A model generated the notes under the pieces. It was given only the letters and a program-made list of their open reading frames with translations, did no database searches and had not been told where the DNA came from. Of a stretch of DNA of 17,031 bases, positions 13,954 to 17,031 are shown one piece after another. The stretch is taken from positions 1 through 17,031 of the forward strand of contig DHQI01000079.1 in NCBI GenBank assembly GCA_002408065.1. The letters are read 5' to 3'. The position numbers were made by a program, and so were the translations under genes. The stretch comes from Bacteroidales bacterium UBA5342 (GTDB lineage Bacteria; Bacteroidota; Bacteroidia; Bacteroidales; UBA5342). How positions within the stretch are numbered: the first letter of the stretch is position 1; each line of letters starts with the position of its first letter.

Positions 13954-15018
13954 ATGAGAATACTCGTTGATATCGGTCACCCAGCACATGTGCATTATTT
14001 TAAGAACTTTATTCATGTTATGAAGGCTCATAACCATAAAATATTGGTGCTTGCAAGAGATCGAGGGCCGATCAAGCAATTACTAGATTCAGAGGATATA
14101 CAGTATGTCTGCAGAGGTAAAGGAGGAAAAAGTCTGTGGAGAAAGGCTCTTTATAGTGTTAAAGCTTTAGCCATTACTTCATATTATACGATTTTTTTTC
14201 GGCCAGATGTCTTAATGGGGCACGGACTGATTTATGGTGTTGTAGTTGCAAAAATATTTGGTAAAAAGAGTATTGCCACAAGTGATTCTGATCACGCTGT
14301 AAAGATGGCAAAATTTGTATCTAAGTTATCCTATATCTTTTTAAACCCAAGCTGTTATTTGCCTAAGTACCCAAATCAGCATAAGTTTGATTCATATATG
14401 GAACTTTTATATCTACATCCAGATTTCTATACACCTAAGAAGAATAACGGATCTTTTGCTTATTCAGAGGATAAAAAATTATGTCTGCTTAGATTTGTTT
14501 CTTGGGATGCCTATCATGATAAAGGAGAAGGGGGCTTTTCTCGTAACGAAAAAATTGATTTAGTTAAAAAACTATCAGAATATTGTCATGTAATTATTAG
14601 TTCGGAAGGTGAACTGCCAGAGGAGCTTAAGCGCTTTGAATTCAAAAATCATCCAAATGAAATTCACGATTTATTGTATGCTTGTGATTTGTTTATAGGA
14701 GAAAGTGCTACAATGGCTTCTGAGTGTGCCGTTCTTGGTACACCGGCAATCTATGTGAACAGTCTGCAAGTAGGTTACTTGAATGAAGAAGACGAAAACT
14801 ATTCTTTAGTGTATAATTTTAGGAATTCTTATGGTGTGATTGAAAAAGCTCTTGAGTTAGTAAAAGATGAAGAGTTGAAAGAAAATTGTAAATTGAATCA
14901 TCAGCGCTTAATGAGAGAAAAGATTAGCCCAACACCATTTTTTGTGTGGTTGGTTGAACATCTTGAAGACTTTAAAAGCGGGAGAGTTAAATATTCAAAA
15001 GCTCAAAACAATAAATAA
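13954..15018 (+). CDS. DUF354-family GT-B-like protein
   Basis: This 354-residue protein begins MRILVDIGHPAHVHYFKNFI, the signature start of DUF354 (PF04007): a Rossmann strand followed by HPAHVHxFK. VLARDRGPIKQLL at 31-43 and a hydrophobic IFFRPDVLMGHGLIYGVVVAK stretch (about 80-100) follow. The C-terminal half has ACDLFIGESATMASECAVLGTPAIYV (about 243-268), a donor-binding region like that of GT-B enzymes such as WecB and MurG, including the Gly-Glu-Ser/Ala turn. The family is thought to contain glycosyltransferases and is frequent in archaeal and bacterial surface-polysaccharide loci, but no reaction is assigned. It starts 3 bases after the membrane protein gene (stop, then TAG, then ATG), and acyltransferase C follows with no gap. 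Confidence 0.85.
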   Translation: MRILVDIGHPAHVHYFKNFIHVMKAHNHKILVLARDRGPIKQLLDSEDIQYVCRGKGGKSLWRKALYSVKALAITSYYTIFFRPDVLMGHGLIYGVVVAKIFGKKSIATSDSDHAVKMAKFVSKLSYIFLNPSCYLPKYPNQHKFDSYMELLYLHPDFYTPKKNNGSFAYSEDKKLCLLRFVSWDAYHDKGEGGFSRNEKIDLVKKLSEYCHVIISSEGELPEELKRFEFKNHPNEIHDLLYACDLFIGESATMASECAVLGTPAIYVNSLQVGYLNEEDENYSLVYNFRNSYGVIEKALELVKDEELKENCKLNHQRLMREKISPTPFFVWLVEHLEDFKSGRVKYSKAQNNK

Positions 15019-15495
15019 ATGTCAAATAATAAGCGAACAATTAAATCGGTATTGCTTGGGGTATGGATACGAGTACTATCGGTTTTGATACCCTTTACCT
15101 TTCCTGCTCATTTAACAACCTTTTTACATCGCTTAAGGGGCGTTAAAGTTGGGAAAGGTTCAAAAATAAACAGAACTGCTCAACTTGATGATTCACATCC
15201 TGAGTTAATAAAAATTGGTCGTAAGGTGTGGGTGACATCTGGAGTTATGATTTTGTGCCACCAGAGGGATATTTCTCAATACAGCGTTGGTGTTGCAGTT
15301 ATGGATTTGCCCTTAAAGAATAAAGGAGTAGTAATAGAAGACGGTGCTCACATTGGCATTGGAGCCATGATAATGCCAGGAGTTACCATTGGTAAAGGTG
15401 CAATTATTGGAGCAGGAGCAGTTGTTACGTCCGACATTCCTGCATATTCGGTTGCTGTAGGGATTCCGGCTAAGGTGATTAAAACTTTTGAGTAA
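15019..15495 (+). CDS. hexapeptide-repeat (left-handed beta-helix) acyltransferase C
   Basis: This 158-residue protein starts on the base after the DUF354 stop. A hydrophobic N-terminus (VLLGVWIRVLSVLIPFTFPA, about 11-30) is followed by beta-helix repeats VKVGKGSKINRTAQL and IKIGRKVWVTSGV. MILCHQRDISQY at 77-88 carries probable catalytic His81. Then come VVIEDGAHIGIGAMIMPGV and a final GAIIGAGAVVTSDIPAYSVAVGIPAKVI. It is paralogous to acyltransferase A at 10681, sharing the MILCHxRDxSxY block, the VVIED..H.G turn and the IMPGVT coil. The N-terminus and the loop after His81 differ, so the two probably act on different sugars or positions. The stop codon (15493-15495) lies one base before homology to UDP-GlcNAc 2-epimerase begins, the scar of a recombination event. 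Confidence 0.88.
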   Translation: MSNNKRTIKSVLLGVWIRVLSVLIPFTFPAHLTTFLHRLRGVKVGKGSKINRTAQLDDSHPELIKIGRKVWVTSGVMILCHQRDISQYSVGVAVMDLPLKNKGVVIEDGAHIGIGAMIMPGVTIGKGAIIGAGAVVTSDIPAYSVAVGIPAKVIKTFE

Positions 15496-15496
15496 C

Positions 15497-15688
15497 TTAC
15501 GTTGGAACACCGAGCGTCCTGTTACACTAAGAGAGCATGGAGGAGCAAGCGTATTGGTGGGCAATAATGTAGAGCGTATACGTCAAGAGTACCGAGAGGC
15601 TTTAGCTAAAGAGCGTGTGCCTGTGGTGCCTGAATTGTGGGATGGGAAGACTGCAGAGCGTTGTTTAAATGAGATTTTACAATATTAG
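15497..15688 (+). pseudogene. wecB: 3' relic of a UDP-N-acetylglucosamine 2-epimerase gene
   Basis: The frame 15497-15688 encodes 63 residues: LRWNTERPVTLREHGG, SVLVGNNVERIRQEYREAL and VPELWDGKTAERCLNEIL. This is the conserved C-terminus of the non-hydrolysing UDP-GlcNAc 2-epimerase (WecB/MnaA), where TERP follows the catalytic-domain loop and WDGKTAERC..IL closes the protein. Complete enzymes have about 370-390 residues, so over 300 are missing. The frame is closed by TGA at 15476-15478, inside the acyltransferase gene, and has only a TTG (15488) as possible start. The remaining sequence is intact and ends with a normal stop, which suggests a recent loss by recombination. A functional copy would have to be elsewhere in the genome. 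Confidence 0.85.
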
Positions 15689-15895
15689 ATCTAACTTTTT
15701 AAAAACTCCCAATAAATTAGATTCTATGAAAGTATTCCTATTTATCATTAAGATTTTAAGTAGAAATAACTAAATTCAAGCCATAATTAAACGACTTTCG
15801 TTTTATGGATTTTACATTAAAAAACACCCCATCAGTTATTTTCAGCTCTAAAGCGATTGGGTATGAGGTTTTTTTATTAATAGTGTTTGTGTTCT
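15689..15895. other. non-coding gap between the epimerase relic and the second regulator gene
   Basis: These 207 AT-rich bases hold no convincing coding frame. The palindrome TTAGATCTAA (15685-15694) spans the relic's stop codon. Two hairpin-like structures are listed or described separately. A loose match to a Bacteroidota promoter, TTG (15857-15859), 21 bases, then TAgtgTTTG (15881-15889), lies just before ATG 15896. Its internal spacer is one base longer than the consensus, so it is weak. Confidence 0.5.
15781..15808 (+). terminator. hairpin after the operon, possible weak terminator
   Basis: CCATAA (15781-15786) plus AACG (15790-15793) can pair with CGTTTTATGG (15799-15808). The result is a 10-bp stem with a 3-base bulge (TTA) and a 5-base loop. 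The following sequence is T-rich but lacks a clean U-tract. A second, looser pairing of AAAAAACACC (15819-15828) with GGTTTTTT (15867-15874) lies just downstream. Either could end the operon transcript. Confidence 0.3.
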
Positions 15896-17031
15896 ATGTC
15901 AACCATCCTGTCTATACAGCAAGAATTAGCGCAAGGTGAGAGTGCTATTTTAGAGTTTAAGCAGTCCTTTAATAAGGGGGTGATAGAGACTTTGGTGGCT
16001 TTTGCTAACGCGCAGGGAGGGCAGGTTTTAGTTGGCGTAAAGGATGATGGACAGCTTGTAGGTATTAAGCTAAATGCCGAATCTTTACAGCAATGGACGA
16101 ATGAGATAAAACAGAAAACAGAGCCAGCTTTATTGCCTGTTATTACTCGTTATAATATTGATGGTGTCACCCTTGTTGCCATAAAAATTTCTGAATATCC
16201 TATTAAGCCTATTTCTATGCAAGGGCGTTATTATACACGATTAAATAATTCTAATCATTTAATGTCCGTAGATGAAATTGTTGAGTTAAGAAATTTATCT
16301 AAAAATCAATCTTTTGATTCTTTTCTAACTGCTAAGAAATTTGAAGATTTTACACCAAGGGCATTACAGGTATTTTCAGAAAAATTACGATCGAAAGGAC
16401 GTTATTCTTTGTCGTCCGACATTTCTTATGACTTAGAGAAGTTGGGCTTATTAGAAGATGGTCGCGCAACGCGTGCAGCGGAGTTGCTTTTTGCAAACCA
16501 TCAAACATCTATTCATATTGGACGTTTTAAATCCCCCTCAAGGATAATTGATGATGCACTGATACAATCTCCTTTGGTTGTTGCTGTTGATGAGTTGATG
16601 CACTTTATTCAGCGCAATATTAGACTGGAGTATGAATTTGCCGGAGAATTACAGCGTCAAGAAAAATGGCAGTATTCTTTACAAGTGATTAGAGAGCTAT
16701 TGTTGAATGCAATAATTCATCGTGATTATCAAAGTTCTAGTGATGTTATTATAAAGATATTTGATGATCATATTTTATTTTCTAATCCTGGTCGTTTGAT
16801 GGGCGGATTGTCTGTTGATGATCTAGAGACAGATAGTTATCAGCCCAAACATCGTAATAAGCTTTTGTCAGAGGCATTTTATCTAATGGGGGAAGTGGAG
16901 AAGTACGGGACAGGCTTTGTTCGTATTAGAGAATGGATGCAATTGTATCAAGGACAGTCTTACCAGCTTGAAGTTTTGCCTGATTTTGTAAGGATTGATT
17001 TACGAGATAAAAAGACTTCGGAAAAGACTTC
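15896..17031 (+). CDS. AlbA_2/HATPase_c_4 (COG2865-type) putative regulator, 3' end beyond window
   Basis: The frame is open from ATG 15896 to the last base: 378 complete codons with the C-terminus missing. The N-terminal AlbA_2 (Schlafen-type) domain shows ESAILEFKQSFNK (15-27), LVAFANAQGGQVLVGVKDDG (33-52) and GRYYTRLNNSNHLMSVDEI (110-128). A GHKL-type ATPase domain follows: LQVIRELLLNAIIHRDYQSS (262-281) is the N-box, FSNPGRLMGGL (295-305) the G1-like box, and YGTGFVRIREWM (337-348) the last glycine box. The visible sequence ends KKTSEKTS, the start of the KTSE-type tetrapeptide repeat often found before the final winged helix in this family. These proteins are annotated as predicted transcriptional regulators or ATP-binding proteins; real roles are mostly untested. 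The gene belongs to the same general family as the partial gene at 1-267, so such genes flank the glycan operon on both sides. Confidence 0.88.
   Translation, partial: MSTILSIQQELAQGESAILEFKQSFNKGVIETLVAFANAQGGQVLVGVKDDGQLVGIKLNAESLQQWTNEIKQKTEPALLPVITRYNIDGVTLVAIKISEYPIKPISMQGRYYTRLNNSNHLMSVDEIVELRNLSKNQSFDSFLTAKKFEDFTPRALQVFSEKLRSKGRYSLSSDISYDLEKLGLLEDGRATRAAELLFANHQTSIHIGRFKSPSRIIDDALIQSPLVVAVDELMHFIQRNIRLEYEFAGELQRQEKWQYSLQVIRELLLNAIIHRDYQSSSDVIIKIFDDHILFSNPGRLMGGLSVDDLETDSYQPKHRNKLLSEAFYLMGEVEKYGTGFVRIREWMQLYQGQSYQLEVLPDFVRIDLRDKKTSEKT

Noticed and set aside
15488..15688. The 66-codon frame after acyltransferase C as a small functional gene
   Set aside because: It has only a TTG start overlapping the previous gene and matches just the final part of UDP-GlcNAc 2-epimerase, so it is better treated as a relic.
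1..17031. tRNA, rRNA, insertion sequence or integrase genes that could explain mobility
   Set aside because: None were seen on either strand; the gaps are too short and no transposase or recombinase motif was found in any long frame.

Overview
The window is one strand-uniform glycan-assembly operon of about 15 kb from an AT-rich Bacteroidota genome, most likely Bacteroidales or Marinilabiliales. The basis is the gene families, the near absence of Shine-Dalgarno sequences, and the style of the flanking regulator genes. Every supported gene is on the + strand. Spacing is very tight: two ATGA overlaps, two TAATG overlaps and several longer overlaps. The whole of 395-15688 could therefore be read as one transcript.

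Layout. (1) Positions 1-267 hold the 3' end of an AlbA_2/GHKL-type putative regulator with a three-fold Gly-Thr-Leu-Asn repeat. (2) Positions 395-2904 hold an MBOAT acyltransferase and its SGNH/AlgX-like partner, an alginate-type O-acylation pair. (3) Positions 2908-5048 hold a Wzx-type flippase and a sulfotransferase-like protein. (4) Positions 5064-5152 hold the decayed start of a wbqC gene. (5) Positions 5167-7182 hold a NeuD/PglD-type acyltransferase, a MaoC-type hydratase and a CitE-type CoA-ester lyase. (6) Positions 7172-9808 hold three GT2 glycosyltransferases. (7) Positions 9792-12605 hold a polysaccharide deacetylase, a hexapeptide acyltransferase, a GT4 glycosyltransferase and another hexapeptide acyltransferase. 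(8) Positions 12610-15495 hold a polytopic membrane protein (possible GT-C enzyme or polymerase), a DUF354 GT-B protein and a fourth hexapeptide acyltransferase. (9) Positions 15497-15688 hold the severed C-terminus of a UDP-GlcNAc 2-epimerase. (10) A second AlbA_2/GHKL gene starts at 15896 and runs off the window.

How the genes work together (inference). Five glycosyltransferase-like proteins (three GT2, one GT4, one DUF354) build a lipid-linked repeat unit, and the flippase exports it. The unit is heavily decorated: four left-handed beta-helix acyltransferases and one deacetylase can act on the cytoplasmic side, and the MBOAT/SGNH pair can act after export. No initiating phosphoglycosyltransferase, chain-length regulator or complete nucleotide-sugar pathway is present, so the pathway must depend on other loci.

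The most unusual part is the NeuD-MaoC-CitE block. The MaoC/CitE pair resembles the hydratase and lyase of itaconate/citramalyl-CoA metabolism, but it sits in a glycan operon without the usual CoA transferase. It may supply an uncommon dicarboxylic or hydroxy acyl-CoA for sugar decoration. The two gene relics and the regulators at both edges suggest that this locus has been rebuilt by recombination.
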